NCBI RefSeq assembly: GCF_015291745.1
Contig: NZ_CP030059.1
Span: 4,491,501-4,555,500, forward strand
From: Bradyrhizobium sp. CCBAU 53351
Lineage (GTDB): Bacteria > Pseudomonadota > Alphaproteobacteria > Rhizobiales > Xanthobacteraceae
Direction of reading: 5' to 3'
DNA length: 64,000 bases
Part shown: in pieces, positions 30,426 to 38,617 of the stretch
Layout: every line of letters begins with the position of its first letter
How positions within the stretch are numbered: position 1 is the first letter of the stretch
Notes under the pieces: model-generated
Database searches by the model: none
The model's input: only the letters and a program-made list of their open reading frames with translations
Told to the model about the DNA's origin: nothing
Translations under genes and position numbers: made by a program

Positions 30426-33113
30426 CTATTCCGCAGCCTGCTCGAGCGGCGCCACGCGCGGCAGGATGATCTGGATGCGCGTGCCACTGCCCGGTTCGGA
30501 ATCGAGATCGAGCCGCCCGCCGAGCCGGTTGGTGACGATGCTGTAGACGATGTGCAGGCCGAGGCCTGTGCCGCCCTGGTCGCGCCGCGTCGTGAAGAAC
30601 GGATCGAAGGCGCGGCGGCGGACGTCGAGCGACATGCCGCAGCCGTTGTCGGAGAAGATGATCTCGACATTGTCCTTGCCGGACTCCCGCACCTGGATGT
30701 CGATGGTCCCCGGCCGGCCGTCCGGGAAGGCGTGCGCCACCGAGTTGAGAAACAGGTTGGTCAGCACCTGGCCGTACGGGCCGGGATAGCTGTTCATGGT
30801 CAGATCAGGCTGGCACTCGACATTGAGCGTGAGGTTGTGCTTGCGCAGGCCCGGCCGCAGGCTCATCACCACCTGCTCGGTGAGGTCGCCGAGATCGAAC
30901 GTGCGCTGGTCCGAATAGTTGCGGTCGGCCGCGACCTGCTTGAACGACTGGATCAGTTCGGCCGCGCGGTTGAGGTTGGAGACGAGCTGCGAGGACGCAT
31001 CGCGGCTGGTGCTGAGGAAATCGTTGAGCGTGGAGCGGCGGAGCTCGCCGCGCTCGACCTCAGCGGTGAAGATCGCGGTCTTGCGCTCCAGCGCGGATGC
31101 GACCGTGAGGCTGATGCCGACGGGATTGTTGACCTCGTGCGCGACGCCAGCAACGAGGCGCCCGAGCGCGGCGAGCTTCTCGGCCTCGATCAGCGAGGCC
31201 TGCGTCTGGCGCAGATTGCGCAGCGCCGTCTCGGCGGCTTCCTTGGCCTTGCGCATCTCCTGCTCGCCGCGCTTGCGCTCGCCGATGTCGAGCGCGACGG
31301 TGACGATCCGTTCGATCTCGCCCTCGGCGTCGAGCAGCGGCAGCTTGTTGACCAGCCATTGCCGCATGTTGCCGGAGGCGTCCTTGTACTCCTCCTCGTA
31401 GAAGCCGAGCCCCTTGCGGATGCTGAGCACGCGCTTGTCGTTCTCGTCGGTCTTGGCCGCGCCATAGCGCGACATCAGGTCCGCCGTGGTGCGGCCGAGC
31501 GCGTCGCCGGGCTCGATGCCGAAGATGCCCGCCATGTAGCGGTTCATCAGCACATAGCGAAGGTCGCGATCCTTGACGTTGATCACCGCCGGCACGGTGT
31601 CGATGACCTGCTGCAGCAGGCGCCGGCCTTCGGCAATGGCGTCTTCCGCCCGCTTCTGGTCGGTGATGTCGCGTAGCGTGCCCTCGTAGCGGACAATGTG
31701 GCCCGCTTCGTCCCGCACGCCGGTGGCGCTGTCGGAGAGCCACAGGATGTCGCCGCTGCGCTGGCGCACCTGATACTCGAACTCCCGCACCATGCCGTCG
31801 CGCGCCATCAGCCGCTGGTATTCGACGCGCGCCTCGGGATGGACGTAGATGGTATGGGCGATGTCGCTGATGCTGGCGATGAGTTGCTGCGGGCTGTCGT
31901 AGCCCATCATCCGCGCCAGCGCGGGATTGGCGTTGAGCAGATCGCCGGCCGGCGTCGTCACGTAGATGCCGTCGATCGAGCCCTCGAACAGTTTGCGGTA
32001 GCTCTCTTCGGCGAGGCGCTGCTCGGTCAGCGCGCGCACCGCCGCCTCGCGTGCCGTGTCGGCCTCCTCCAGCGCGCGGCGGAACACTTCGGCGGCACGC
32101 GCGATGTCGCCGATCTCGTTGTCGAGGTCGGCGGACGGAATGGAAGTGTCCTTGCGGCCGGCGGCGAGCGCGCGGATCGAGCGTGCGATCTGGGCGAGCG
32201 GACGGACCGTCCTGCGCACAACGAACAAGGCAGCCCCGATGCCGATCAGGACGCCTATGGTGCCGAGCACGATGCTCTGCCAGCGCGCCTCCGTCAGCGT
32301 CCGGGCGAAGTCGCGCGACAGCACGTGGCCGCGCCGGTCGCTGACCTCGCGCAGCAATTCGGTGACGCGGCCGATCAGCCGGCCCTCGGTTCCCAGCACC
32401 TCGCGGTCGATGTCGGCAATCTGCCGCTCGCGCACGGCCACGGCCATGATGGCCTCGGCATAATCGTTCACCGCCGAGCTCAGCCCGGCATCGGCGATGT
32501 TCAGTGCCCGCATGCTCTGGGCGGCCTGCTCCGCCGCGGACGGGTTGCGGGCAAGCAACCCGAGCGCGATGCGGCTCTGCGCCTCCGACAGGCGCGAGGC
32601 GAGCTCACGGTCGGCCGTGCCGGAGACGGCGACATCGAACCGGTCGCGCAGCGGCGGCAGGCCGGCGAGCAGCTGGGCGCGGCGGTCGATCAGGGTCGAG
32701 ATCCGCTCGAGGCCGGTCCGGTAGGTCGCGAGGCGTTCGGTGACGCCGTCGATCATGTCCTGCTGCTCGGGCGCGAGCTCGATGCGGGTCTTCTTCAGGA
32801 TCTCGCTGAGGGTCGAGGCCGCCTCACCCACCTGCTTGAACTGGATGCCGGCGCCGGGATCGGTGACGAAGTCGCGCGCGGCGAGGCGCAATTCGTTCAT
32901 GCGGCGGTCGATGTCCTCGGCGAGGTCGCCGACGCTCTGGAGCCGCTGCAGCTCGGCGAAGGTCGTGTCGATGTGCCGGATCGCGATCACGCTCGCGGTC
33001 GAGGTGACGATGATCACCGCCAGCACGAGCAGGAAGCTGCCGAAGGTGAGCTGGCCGATGGAGAGCGAGAAGGTACGCTTTTTCTCAGGGATCGGCGTCA
33101 ATTCGGCGGACAT
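30426..33113 (-). CDS. Hybrid-type multi-domain sensor histidine kinase (membrane-bound, PAS-PAS)
   Basis: An 895-residue kinase without a receiver domain. Order: membrane segment about 25-47 (FGSFLLVLAVIIVTSTASVI), a long helical periplasmic domain, second membrane segment near 280-300 (IVLGTIGVLIGIGAALFVV), HAMP, two PAS domains ('FEGSIDGIYVTTPAGDLL', 'VIDTVPAVINVKDRDLRYV'), a HisKA-like dimer domain with the H-box 'LVAGVAHEVNNPVG', and a HATPase domain with 'EIIFSDNGCGM' and 'GTGLGLHIVYSIV'. The signal is unknown and no response-regulator gene is adjacent, so this is an orphan kinase. Confidence 0.92.
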   Translation of the reverse strand: MSAELTPIPEKKRTFSLSIGQLTFGSFLLVLAVIIVTSTASVIAIRHIDTTFAELQRLQSVGDLAEDIDRRMNELRLAARDFVTDPGAGIQFKQVGEAASTLSEILKKTRIELAPEQQDMIDGVTERLATYRTGLERISTLIDRRAQLLAGLPPLRDRFDVAVSGTADRELASRLSEAQSRIALGLLARNPSAAEQAAQSMRALNIADAGLSSAVNDYAEAIMAVAVRERQIADIDREVLGTEGRLIGRVTELLREVSDRRGHVLSRDFARTLTEARWQSIVLGTIGVLIGIGAALFVVRRTVRPLAQIARSIRALAAGRKDTSIPSADLDNEIGDIARAAEVFRRALEEADTAREAAVRALTEQRLAEESYRKLFEGSIDGIYVTTPAGDLLNANPALARMMGYDSPQQLIASISDIAHTIYVHPEARVEYQRLMARDGMVREFEYQVRQRSGDILWLSDSATGVRDEAGHIVRYEGTLRDITDQKRAEDAIAEGRRLLQQVIDTVPAVINVKDRDLRYVLMNRYMAGIFGIEPGDALGRTTADLMSRYGAAKTDENDKRVLSIRKGLGFYEEEYKDASGNMRQWLVNKLPLLDAEGEIERIVTVALDIGERKRGEQEMRKAKEAAETALRNLRQTQASLIEAEKLAALGRLVAGVAHEVNNPVGISLTVASALERKTAIFTAEVERGELRRSTLNDFLSTSRDASSQLVSNLNRAAELIQSFKQVAADRNYSDQRTFDLGDLTEQVVMSLRPGLRKHNLTLNVECQPDLTMNSYPGPYGQVLTNLFLNSVAHAFPDGRPGTIDIQVRESGKDNVEIIFSDNGCGMSLDVRRRAFDPFFTTRRDQGGTGLGLHIVYSIVTNRLGGRLDLDSEPGSGTRIQIILPRVAPLEQAAE

Positions 33114-33234
33114 TGGTGATGAGAGGACCGGGCTACTGGGGGTCCAATATACGACGTATTGCCGCCCGGGGGGAACATGCCTCCGGACGCCGTTTATCCC
33201 AAATATCGCGGTCCCGGAGCCCTCTTCCCCCGGC

Positions 33235-34149
33235 CTATGACGGTTTGACGCTCGCCAGCCGCCGGGCCGGAATGGTCATGGCGGCGACGCCGAGGACCAC
33301 GCAGGCCAGCCCCATCCAGGCGGTCCGACTCAGGCTCTCGCCGAGGAAGGCGACGCTGATGGCGACGCCGATGGGCACCCGGAGATAGGCCTGCGCGGTG
33401 GTGCCGACCGAGCCCAGGGTCTGGATCAGGCGGAAGTAGATCACGAAGGCCGCGGCGGTCGAGAACAATGCGAGCGCAAGCAACGCCAGCACGGAGCTCA
33501 GCGACGGCGACAGCGTCCAGGGCTGCTCGACCGCGAGCGAGGCCGGAAGCAGGACCGCGGCCCCGGCCAGCAGCGAGCCGGCGGCCGGCGCCATCGGATC
33601 GAGGCCCTTGAAGCTGCGGCCGAAGATCGCGGCGCAGGCGTAGCAGATGGTGGCGGCGACGATGGCGGCCTCCGCAATGAGGCCGCCGCCGATGTCGTGA
33701 AAGGCGTCGACGCCGACGATCAGCAGGATCCCGGCCATTCCGGCGACCACGCCGAACAGTTTCCGCGGGCTCGTCGCCTCGTGGCGGGTGACGACGGCCG
33801 TGAGCAGGAAGGTGAAGATCGGTCCGGCCGAGTTGAGGATGGTGGCGAGCGCGGCGTCGACATGGCGCTCGCCCCAGGCGATCAGCGTCCAGGGGATGAC
33901 GCTGTTGAGCACGGCCTGGAAGCCGAAGCGCCGCCAGGTCGCGGCATCCGCGGGCATCTTGATGCCGCGCGCCCACATGACGAGGACGAGCAGCAGGCCC
34001 GCGATCGTGGTTCGCGCCGCGATCAGCGTGATCGGTGGGATGGTGGCAACGCCGAGCTTGATGAAGGTGTAGGAGCCGCCCCAGAGCGTTGCGAGCGCGA
34101 GTAGGAGCGCTAGCTCGACCGCGATGTTGGTGTCCTGCCGGTTGTCCAT
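33235..34149 (-). CDS. EamA/DMT-family transporter
   Basis: A 304-residue inner-membrane protein with ten predicted membrane segments in two EamA repeats: 'LLLALATLWGGSYTFIKLGV' opens the first, 'AEAAIVAATICYACAAIFGR' the second. The motif 'LNSVIPWTLIAWGERHVDAA' is typical for this RhaT/YdcZ-like group of exporters. Substrate unknown; only modest similarity to the other EamA protein of the window (22257). ATG 34149 and 34167 are both possible starts. Confidence 0.88.
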   Translation of the reverse strand: MDNRQDTNIAVELALLLALATLWGGSYTFIKLGVATIPPITLIAARTTIAGLLLVLVMWARGIKMPADAATWRRFGFQAVLNSVIPWTLIAWGERHVDAALATILNSAGPIFTFLLTAVVTRHEATSPRKLFGVVAGMAGILLIVGVDAFHDIGGGLIAEAAIVAATICYACAAIFGRSFKGLDPMAPAAGSLLAGAAVLLPASLAVEQPWTLSPSLSSVLALLALALFSTAAAFVIYFRLIQTLGSVGTTAQAYLRVPIGVAISVAFLGESLSRTAWMGLACVVLGVAAMTIPARRLASVKPS

Positions 34150-34230
34150 TCGGTGCGTCCCGTCCATTCCACGATGGACGGAACCTAGCGCGCCCGCAGG
34201 CGAAAATACTTCGTTGCTTGTCGAAGTGTA

Positions 34231-35025
34231 TTAGCCGACCGCCCCGACCTCGAACACCTCACCGTCATAGCCGGCCTCGCGGGGGATGTGGAGCTGGCGG
34301 CCGGTTTCGGTCTTGGTCATGACCGGCATTACCGTAACGATCGACATGCCGCGGGCATGGTCGAGTGCAGCGCTCACGTTCGGCTGCTTGGCGAGCCGGA
34401 TCAGATTGCGCGTGGTCGGGAACGGCAGCTTGAAGCGGCCGCTCTCGCCGCCCTCCACCGCCTCGCGCGCTGACAGCCAGATCGAGTCGGTGGACTCCCT
34501 ACCGTCATGGGCTCCGAGCTGGTCGGGCGGCGCGGCGGCGAGGAAGAACCAGGTGTCGAAACGCTTTGGCATGCCCTCCGGCGTGATCCAGTGCGCGTAA
34601 GGCACCAGCGTGTCGAGCGCCAGTTGGAGGTTGTTGTCAGCCAATATACTGAGGAAGCTGACCTTGTGCTCGTTGAGCGCGACGCGATGCGCATCGGCGA
34701 TCTCGCCGGCACGCCGGGCATCGACAGGCGCGCCCGTGTCTTTCGCGCGCGCCAGCAGAATGCCGCTCTCCTCGAACGTCTCGCGGATCGCGGCGATGCG
34801 AAAACCGCGGTCCGCTTCGCTGAGACCTTCACCGCCGGAATAAAGGTCGGCACGGGCGACGATCTCCTTGTCGCCGGCATCGACGCTGCCGCCGGGAAAC
34901 ACCAGCGCGCCCGAGTTGAACTCGATCTGATGATGGCGGACCATCATGAAGATTTCGATGTCCTTCTCGCCGTCGCGCAGCAGGAGGATCGTCGAGGCCG
35001 GGCGTGATGCTGATGCTTCGGCCAT
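34231..35025 (-). CDS. Nudix hydrolase (NUDT19-like)
   Basis: A 264-residue Nudix protein. It opens with 'ASTILLLRDGEKDIEIFMMV' and the strand 'FPGGSVDAGD'. The Nudix box is split by an insertion: 'GGEGLSEADRGFRIAAIRET' followed by FEESGILLA (R-E-x2-E-E-S-G). This long form resembles eukaryotic NUDT19/CoA-type hydrolases, so acyl-CoA or CoA cleavage is one option. The gene starts four bases after the DapA-like gene ends, so the two form an operon. Confidence 0.82.
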   Translation of the reverse strand: MAEASASRPASTILLLRDGEKDIEIFMMVRHHQIEFNSGALVFPGGSVDAGDKEIVARADLYSGGEGLSEADRGFRIAAIRETFEESGILLARAKDTGAPVDARRAGEIADAHRVALNEHKVSFLSILADNNLQLALDTLVPYAHWITPEGMPKRFDTWFFLAAAPPDQLGAHDGRESTDSIWLSAREAVEGGESGRFKLPFPTTRNLIRLAKQPNVSAALDHARGMSIVTVMPVMTKTETGRQLHIPREAGYDGEVFEVGAVG

Positions 35026-35029
35026 GCAA

Positions 35030-35983
35030 CTAACCCGCGGCGCTGGATTGCGGGCCGAGATTGGCGCGCTTGTCGACCCGGGCAACACGCGACAAGAGGT
35101 ACTCGACCTCCGCCTTCGCTGTCGCCGTGATCGTCGCGCCCGGCTTGCGCTGCGCGCTGGAGGCGATGATGCCGCGCTTCTGCAGCACGTATTTGCGGAT
35201 GGTCAGGCCGACACCGGGCTGCTGCTCATAGCGGATCAGCGGCAGATGCGCGTCGAACAGATCATGCGCGGCATCGCGCTTGCCGGCCTTGGAGAGATTC
35301 ACGACGTCGATCAGAAGCTCCGGGAAGGCGTAACCGGTCATGGCGCCGTCGGCGCCGCGCTCCATCTCGAAGTCCAGGAAGGTGCCGCCATTGCCGCAGA
35401 GGATCGAGAGCGGACGGAGCGAGCAGTCCTTCTGGAAGCCGCGCAGGGTCGTGATCTTCTCCAGGCCCGGCCAGTCCTCGTGCTTGAGCATCACGCAGTT
35501 CGGATTGTCCATGACGATCTTGCGGATCACGGCCGGCGTGAACACCACCGAGAGCGTCAGCGGATAGTCCTGCAGGACCCAGGGCACATCCGGGCCGATC
35601 GCCTCGGCCGCCTGCTTGAAATAGGTGACGATCTGGTCGTCGGTGCGCAAGGACGGAGGCGGCGCGATCATGACGCCGGCCGCGCCCGCGTCCATCGAGG
35701 CCTTCGCCAGCGAGCGCATGGTGGCAAAGCCCGGCGCGGAGACGCCGACGATCACCTGCATTTTCTTCGCGCGCTTGACGAAGCGCACCGCCACCTGCTC
35801 GGCCTCGGCGGCATCGAGCTTGGGGGCCTCGCCGAGGATGCCCAGCACCGTCACGCCGTCGCAGCCGACCTCTTCGTAAAAATCGGTCAGGCGGTCGATC
35901 GAGCGCTCGTCGATGCGGCCGTCGTCGTGGAATGGCGTCGGCGCGATTGCGAAAGTGCCCTTGGCGTCGGCGGTGAGTTTCAT
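35030..35983 (-). CDS. Dihydrodipicolinate synthase (DapA)-family aldolase/lyase
   Basis: A 317-residue class I aldolase of the DHDPS/NAL superfamily. The Schiff-base Lys is K167 (VMLKHED), the helper Tyr Y140 (VLQDYP) and the carboxylate loop is 'LGILGEAPKL' (48-57), where the usual GTTGE of true DapA is changed to GILGE. So it is more likely a sugar-acid or keto-acid aldolase/dehydratase than lysine biosynthesis. It is gene 1 of an operon with the Nudix gene that follows. Repeat B2 lies upstream. Confidence 0.83.
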   Translation of the reverse strand: MKLTADAKGTFAIAPTPFHDDGRIDERSIDRLTDFYEEVGCDGVTVLGILGEAPKLDAAEAEQVAVRFVKRAKKMQVIVGVSAPGFATMRSLAKASMDAGAAGVMIAPPPSLRTDDQIVTYFKQAAEAIGPDVPWVLQDYPLTLSVVFTPAVIRKIVMDNPNCVMLKHEDWPGLEKITTLRGFQKDCSLRPLSILCGNGGTFLDFEMERGADGAMTGYAFPELLIDVVNLSKAGKRDAAHDLFDAHLPLIRYEQQPGVGLTIRKYVLQKRGIIASSAQRKPGATITATAKAEVEYLLSRVARVDKRANLGPQSSAAG

Positions 35984-36003
35984 CAGTCCATTATCCCTTG
36001 TTC

Positions 36004-36104
36004 GTCATTCCGGGGCGGCTCGCAGAACGGAACTCTGGTGCGCAATTGCGCACCTGAGAATCTCGAGGTTCCGGGTTCGCTTCATCGAAGCGCCCCGGAA
36101 CGAC
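36004..36104. repeat. Repeat family B, copy 2
   Basis: Outer arms GTCATTCCGGGGCGG and CGCCCCGGAACGAC; inside is a slightly imperfect version of the GCAATTGC-centred palindrome of copy 1 at 18411. It sits between the DapA-like gene and the end of the SDR gene of the acyl-CoA module. Confidence 0.82.
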
Positions 36105-36112
36105 AACAACGG

Positions 36113-36991
36113 CTAAAACCGTCGCGCGCCCATCTTGATCTGCTCCTCGGAGAAGAAGATCTCCTTAGCATGATCGGCGATGTCCTGGGCCTTCCAGCCC
36201 GTGTGCGGCGGTTTCCAGCCTTCCATCTCCATCATCCGCATCTCGCGCACGCCGCGGGGCCCGGACACGCCCAGCACCTTGCCGGTCTGGTCGCCCGACA
36301 AGTCGCTGACCATGTATAGCACGGCCGGCGCGATGCCGTCCGGCCCCAGCGCCGCCCCCGGGTTCTCCTTATAGCGGGGCAGGTCTGCGGTCATGCGGGT
36401 CAGCGCGCCCGGAGCGAGCGTCCAGATCCGGATGTTGTATTTGCGGCCCTCGATCGCCAGCACGTTGGACAGGCCCCAGATGCCGCCCTTGGCCGCGCCG
36501 TAATTGGTCTGGCCGAAATTGCCGATCAGGCCTGAGGTCGAGGAGGTGTTGACGATCACGCCGCCGCCGTTTTCCCGCATCCAGCGAAACACCGGCATGG
36601 TGCAACAAAAGGTGCCCTTCAGGTGGACCTTGATGACCTTGTCCCAGTCGGATTCGGACGCCTTGTGAAAGGTCTGGTCGCGCAAAATGCCGGCATTGTT
36701 GACCAGGATGTCGGCACGGCCGAAATGCTTGATGGCGTCGTCGAAGACGGACTGGCCGCCCTCCATGGTGGAGATGTCGGCGCCGTTGGCGACCGCCTTG
36801 CCGCCCTCGGCCTTGATCGCATCCACGACTTGCTGCGCCATGGAGGTGTCGGCGCCGGAGCCGTCACGGGGCCCGCCGAGGTCGTTGACGACGACCGAGG
36901 CCCCTTCCCGCGCGAACAGCTTTGCGTAGGCCTCACCGAGCCCGCCGCCCGCGCCGGTGATCAGCGCAACCTTGCCGTCGAGTAGTCCCAT
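36113..36991 (-). CDS. SDR 3-hydroxyacyl-CoA dehydrogenase-like protein (MFE-2 type)
   Basis: A 292-residue SDR with complete active site: 'LITGAGGGLGEAYAKLFARE' (10-29), NNAG (98-101), S150/S151 in 'NTSSTSG', Y164 and K168 in 'TNYGAAKGG'. The 'VVVNDLGGPRDGSG' stretch is typical of the (3R)-hydroxyacyl-CoA dehydrogenase part of peroxisomal multifunctional enzyme 2. It should oxidise a 3-hydroxyacyl-CoA with NAD. ATG 36991 has a GGGAG site. It is the last gene of the acyl-CoA module and is preceded by a MaoC hydratase, its expected partner. Confidence 0.88.
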   Translation of the reverse strand: MGLLDGKVALITGAGGGLGEAYAKLFAREGASVVVNDLGGPRDGSGADTSMAQQVVDAIKAEGGKAVANGADISTMEGGQSVFDDAIKHFGRADILVNNAGILRDQTFHKASESDWDKVIKVHLKGTFCCTMPVFRWMRENGGGVIVNTSSTSGLIGNFGQTNYGAAKGGIWGLSNVLAIEGRKYNIRIWTLAPGALTRMTADLPRYKENPGAALGPDGIAPAVLYMVSDLSGDQTGKVLGVSGPRGVREMRMMEMEGWKPPHTGWKAQDIADHAKEIFFSEEQIKMGARRF

Positions 36992-37018
36992 GGTGGCGTC
37001 TCCCTGTTTGCTTCTTTC

Positions 37019-37110
37019 GGGTCCCGGCTCTTTCTTCGCCTGGTACTCTGGGCCCCCGGCTCTGCAGCGCACCGCTGAAGAAGCGCTGCGCTGCGTCCGG
37101 GGCACGAGAG
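37019..37110. repeat. Repeat family G, copy 2
   Basis: Contains GTCCCGGCTC, AAGAAGCGCTGCGCTGCGTCC and GGCACGAGAG-type words shared with copy 1 at 14598. It fills the spacer between the SDR and MaoC genes of the acyl-CoA module. Confidence 0.6.
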
Positions 37111-37114
37111 AGTC

Positions 37115-37975
37115 CTAGCCCAGCACCGTCCTGCCGTTCTTGATCACCGTGACGCCCCTCGCCTTCACCTTGGCTTCGAACGAGATCGTGTTGCCGTCCT
37201 TCCAAAGGTCCATGGTCACGGTCTCGCCGGGATAGACCGGCGAGGAGAACCGAGCGACGTGCTGGCGGAAGGCGCTGGCGTCGTAGTCGGCATAGGTCTG
37301 GAGCACGCCGCGGCAGGTGATGCCGTAAGTGCACATGCCGTGCAGGATCGGGCGCGGGAAGCCGGCCTTCTTGGCGAACTCGGGATCCGAGTGCAGCGGG
37401 TTGCGGTCGCCGCAGAGGCGGTAGACCAGGGCCTGGTCGGGGCGGGTCGTGATGTCGATGGTCTTGTCAGGCTCGCGCGATGGGATCTTGTGCGGATCGG
37501 GCTGGGTCAGGTTCGGCCCGCCGAAGCCGCCATCGCCGCGGGCGAAGCGCGAGGCGACCAGCGTTGCCAACTTCTCGCCCTTCCCGTTCTTCAGCACGGT
37601 CTGGTGCACGATCACGACGCCCTTGTCCTTGCCCTTGTCGTAGACCTCGAGCACGGAGGAATCGGCGGTGATGTTGGCGGCCACCGGCAGCGGCTGGTGG
37701 AAGGTGATGTCGCGCTCGCCGTCGACCACCATGACGCGGTTGAGGTTCATCTCGCCCGGCCCCGAGCCCCACGCCGCGACGGAGGCAAAAGTCGGCACCA
37801 CCTTCAGCGGTCGCGGCGTAAACGTGCCCTCGTTGACGAAGGCGAGCTCGTTCTCGTCCATGGGGTCAGCGCCGAGCCCGATGCCGTAGGCGTAGAGCAT
37901 CACCTCGCGATCGCTATAGGCGTATTTCTGGCCGAGGTTCTTGAGGGATTTGAGCTCTTCGTATCGGGCGGACAT
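37115..37975 (-). CDS. MaoC-like enoyl-CoA hydratase (hydratase 2 type)
   Basis: A 286-residue double hot-dog protein. The C-terminal domain has the hydratase 2 motif 'YRLCGDRNPLHSDPEFAKKA' with the catalytic D and H, followed by 'PILHGMCTYGITCRGVL'. The N-terminal hot-dog domain (about 20-140) lacks these residues, as in MFE-2 hydratase 2. It should hydrate trans-2-enoyl-CoA to (3R)-hydroxyacyl-CoA, the substrate of the SDR encoded next. The MSARYEELK start at 37975 is well supported by composition. Repeats flank it on both sides. Confidence 0.9.
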   Translation of the reverse strand: MSARYEELKSLKNLGQKYAYSDREVMLYAYGIGLGADPMDENELAFVNEGTFTPRPLKVVPTFASVAAWGSGPGEMNLNRVMVVDGERDITFHQPLPVAANITADSSVLEVYDKGKDKGVVIVHQTVLKNGKGEKLATLVASRFARGDGGFGGPNLTQPDPHKIPSREPDKTIDITTRPDQALVYRLCGDRNPLHSDPEFAKKAGFPRPILHGMCTYGITCRGVLQTYADYDASAFRQHVARFSSPVYPGETVTMDLWKDGNTISFEAKVKARGVTVIKNGRTVLG

Positions 37976-38022
37976 TTTTCTGGTTTCCTCTCCGGATTCT
38001 TATGCGCCGCTGCCAGTCGAAG

Positions 38023-38221
38023 TGCCCTCTTCCCTTGTGGGAGAGGGCTGCGAGAGCCATGCGGCAAACTCGTTTGGGTGAGGGGTTGCCTCTGCAGGGA
38101 AAGTCTTTCCGCGGAGCGATACCCCTCATCCGGCGCCAAAGCCGAAGCTTCGCTTCGGCGTCCCTGTTAGAACGGCCGCTGGAGGCGGCCTACGCCACCT
38201 TCTCCCACAGGGGGAGAAGGG
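38023..38221. repeat. Repeat family H element
   Basis: About 200 bases with long complementary ends: CCCTCTTCCCTTGTGGGAGAGGG on the left and TTCTCCCACAGGGGGAGAAGGG on the right, and inner pairs (GGTGAGGGGTTGC with ACCCCTCATCC; GAAGCTTCGCTTCGG). It occupies the whole spacer between the MaoC and Zn-ribbon genes inside the acyl-CoA module. Only one copy is seen in this window. Confidence 0.65.
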
Positions 38222-38227
38222 AAAAGG

Positions 38228-38617
38228 TCAGGCCACCGTGAAGAACGGCAGCGGGGCGCCGTCCGTCGGCTTGAACACCACCTTCACCTTCTGGCCGATC
38301 TTCAGCGTCGTCAGATCGCAGTCGACGAAATTGGTCTGCACCGACGGCCCCTCCTTCAGCGTGACGTAGCCGATGGCGTAAGGACCGGTCGGCGACTTCC
38401 GCATCAGGCTGTAGGTGTAGATCGTGCCTTCACCCGACGCCTCTTCCCACACCGTCTTGTCGGAGTAACAGAACGGACAGATCGAGCGCGGGAAGTAATG
38501 CGCCTCGCCGCACGCCGTGCAGCGCTTGATCATGAACTTGCCCTCTTTCGCCGCGTCCCAGAACGCAGCGGTCTCGGGGTTGGTCACCGGGGCCGGATAC
38601 TTTTTCGTCTCGCTCAT
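38228..38617 (-). CDS. Zn-ribbon/OB-fold protein (DUF35 type), thiolase partner
   Basis: A 129-residue protein. A rubredoxin-like zinc ribbon is formed by C33-x2-C36 and C47-x2-C50 (KRCTACGEAHYFPRSICPFC); it is followed by an OB-fold domain ('GTIYTYSLMRKSPTGPYAIG', 'VQTNFVDCDL'). In known systems such proteins form complexes with thiolase-like or HMG-CoA synthase-like enzymes and may hold acyl-CoA. Its ATG overlaps the stop of the thiolase gene (TGATG), so the two proteins are translationally coupled and probably form one complex. Confidence 0.9.
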   Translation of the reverse strand: MSETKKYPAPVTNPETAAFWDAAKEGKFMIKRCTACGEAHYFPRSICPFCYSDKTVWEEASGEGTIYTYSLMRKSPTGPYAIGYVTLKEGPSVQTNFVDCDLTTLKIGQKVKVVFKPTDGAPLPFFTVA

